Shown one piece after another: positions 21,043 to 22,208 of a stretch of DNA of 22,208 nucleotides (positions are counted from its first letter, which is position 1; every line of letters starts with the position of its first letter). Under the pieces are notes generated by a model. It did no database searches, was not told where the DNA came from, and saw only the letters and a program-made list of their open reading frames with translations. Where the stretch lies: positions 1 through 22,208 of IMG/VR virus record IMGVR_UViG_3300050821_002901; one strand, given 5' to 3'. Origin of the DNA: a virus. The position numbers and the translations under genes are program-made.

Positions 21043-21888
21043 ATGCTCCAGATATCGCAAGACGCCCTAACCTTGATTGTAAACGAAGAGATCGGATCTC
21101 CAGCCCTTTATACAAAACGGTACCAACGTCCCGAATGGCCGGAAGGTGCATCAGGCATAACAATTGGCATTGGTTATGATTGTGGCTACCAAACAGCTAA
21201 TGGAATCGTGCAGGATTGGACGGGAGTAATCCCTAACGAGATGATCCTTGCACTAGAAATGTGCGCTGGCAGAACGGGATCAAGCGCGGAAGCGCGTCTA
21301 TCGTGGATACGACCACAGGTGCTTGTTCCATTAGATGCGGCTATGCATGTTTTCAGTAATGTGGACATGCCGCGATGGATAACAAGGACTGCAAATGCAC
21401 TACCAAATTGCGAATTGCTCCATCCCGATTGCTTAGGCGCCTTGGTATCGTTGTCCTACAATCGGGGATGCTCGTATGACTTAATAGGGTCACGTTATCG
21501 CGAGATGAACAATATCAAGCGGCACATGATCGCAAAGGAATTTGACAAGATACCGGCAGAGTTTCGTTCCATGAAGCGTTTATGGAATAATGGATTGGTT
21601 GGTCGCAGAGAACGCGAGGCTCAACTCTTTGAGAAAGGCCTTGCACAGATGGCGGGTAACAAGCCCCTTGCCCTATTGGCACCGCACAAGCAAACAAACC
21701 AGGACGCGCTGGTGTTAGGCGGTGGTGCGGGTGCGTCAGTAATGTTTGGCGCACTCACGTCGAGCTCTCCTCATGATACGACTTTCTACATCATCGTTGG
21801 ACTTGCAGCGGTCCTGTGCTTCGTCACGGGCTGGTCATCAATCCAATGGTTGTGTCGTTTCAAACGTTCACCTAAAGCAGACCCATAA
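21043..21888 (+). CDS. Endolysin (lysozyme-like) with C-terminal membrane segment
   Basis: This 281-residue protein carries the pattern of phage lysozymes related to the T4 group: helix with E15/E16 (IVNEEIGS), then WPEGASGITIGIGYDCGY at 32-49. The conserved LVSLSYNRG is at 134-142, and a MKRLWNNGLVGRREREA block is at 177-193. The general acid is probably E15 or E16; Asp or Thr in the GITIGIGYD region would complete the site. It should cut the glycan backbone of peptidoglycan. Residues 224-243 are a Gly/Ser-rich linker, and 247-271 form one hydrophobic segment followed by CRFKRSPK, so the protein may be membrane-tethered by its C-terminus. GGAG precedes the ATG. The holin-like gene follows. 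Confidence 0.75.
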   Translation: MLQISQDALTLIVNEEIGSPALYTKRYQRPEWPEGASGITIGIGYDCGYQTANGIVQDWTGVIPNEMILALEMCAGRTGSSAEARLSWIRPQVLVPLDAAMHVFSNVDMPRWITRTANALPNCELLHPDCLGALVSLSYNRGCSYDLIGSRYREMNNIKRHMIAKEFDKIPAEFRSMKRLWNNGLVGRREREAQLFEKGLAQMAGNKPLALLAPHKQTNQDALVLGGGAGASVMFGALTSSSPHDTTFYIIVGLAAVLCFVTGWSSIQWLCRFKRSPKADP

Positions 21889-21904
21889 CAAAGGAGTTTT
21901 CACT

Positions 21905-22087
21905 ATGAGCTTTCTTACGACGAACTGGAAAACGACGGCTGGCGGGATTGTGCTCATTGGTCTTGCGCTGTGCAAGGTCTTCGGCATCAACGTGGCTGGC
22001 ATCTCCCTTCCCGATCTTCCGACCGCGCTAACGGCCGGCCTTGCGTTGATCTTCGCAAGTGACGCAACCACGCCGCCCGCCGCGTGA
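21905..22087 (+). CDS. Holin-like small membrane protein
   Basis: This 60-residue protein starts at 21905 with AAGGAG at 21891-21896. It matches a common short phage protein that opens with SFLTTNWKTTAGGIV and has a hydrophobic segment (about 12-31), a short loop with PDLPTA, and a second hydrophobic segment (about 40-51) ending in ALIFASDA. It is usually annotated as holin-like or a phage membrane protein and sits next to the endolysin, so a role in timing lysis is plausible. The function is inferred from context and topology. The stop overlaps the next start (GTGA). Confidence 0.6.
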   Translation: MSFLTTNWKTTAGGIVLIGLALCKVFGINVAGISLPDLPTALTAGLALIFASDATTPPAA

Positions 22088-22208
22088 CAGCCGCAACCAT
22101 CATAAGCATTATCTCTGGACTCCTTGCGTTAGTCAAGGCGTTGGTTGGCATTGCGCAAGAGCGCCAATGGATCGACGCAGGAGTCGCAGAGGCCATGCAG
22201 AACGCTCT
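22084..22208 (+). CDS. Small membrane protein, 5' part only (cut by window end)
   Basis: Starting from GTG at 22084, which overlaps the previous stop, the frame stays open for 41 codons to the window end. A hydrophobic segment (IISIISGLLALVKALVGIA) is followed by a polar helix (QERQWIDAGVAEAMQNA). This is the layout of small phage lysis-cassette proteins that follow holins, sometimes inner-membrane spanin-like. The start has no Shine-Dalgarno and probably relies on coupling. The rest of the gene is outside the window. Confidence 0.5.
   Translation, partial: MTAATIISIISGLLALVKALVGIAQERQWIDAGVAEAMQNA

Noticed and set aside
1-22208. tRNA genes, integrase, attachment sites or insertion sequences
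   Set aside because: No cloverleaf-like sequence, recombinase motif or terminal inverted repeats were found in the short intergenic gaps.

Overview
The window is one end-to-end plus-strand structural and lysis module of a long-tailed (siphovirus-type) phage or prophage. The DUF2460 – DUF2163 – Phage-tail_3 series at the tail tip is the arrangement of alphaproteobacterial siphophages and of the Rhodobacter gene transfer agent, so an alphaproteobacterial host is the best inference. Base composition is moderate, by eye near 50% GC. I found no tRNA, integrase, transposase, reverse transcriptase, CRISPR array or minus-strand gene. Genes are packed with TAATG, TGATG or ATGA overlaps, and no gap exceeds about 75 bases.

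Region 1 (1-7441) is a surface or fibre cassette. It starts with the 3' end of a structural protein and a small SAM methyltransferase. These are followed by a LamG-like jelly-roll protein, two small structural accessory proteins, a 1419-residue glycine-rich fibre protein with about 50 repeats of 18 or 20 residues, and a BppU-like beta-domain protein. Region 2 (7473-9461) is the neck and tail tube: a four-cysteine protein, a tail terminator-like protein, an HK97 gp10-like protein, a small membrane coiled-coil protein, a terminator, and the tail tube protein. Region 3 (9493-16265) holds the two tail-assembly chaperone frames, joined by a canonical-looking -1 frameshift signal, and an unusual 1970-residue tape measure. 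Region 4 (16265-20596) is the tail tip: DUF2460, DUF2163 and a hub split over two genes, the second carrying beta repeats and a SPRY-like tip. Region 5 (20613-22208) has a small accessory structural protein, an endolysin with a C-terminal membrane segment, a holin-like protein and the start of another small membrane protein.

The most notable points are these. (a) The fibre repeat is built from two interchangeable unit lengths, and its copies are diversified at synonymous sites. (b) A related repeat occurs in the tail hub. (c) The tape measure carries its usual C-terminal GG..GG..DS..PGE module four times, spaced by Tyr/Gln/Ser/Pro-rich linkers. (d) An AAATTTC slippery site lies five bases before a perfect 7-bp stem. 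(e) A leader sequence recurs on both sides of the fibre cassette. I do not see a wholly new enzymatic system; the novelty is in the architecture of the fibre, tape measure and hub. All functional calls come from motif and context recognition, without database searches.
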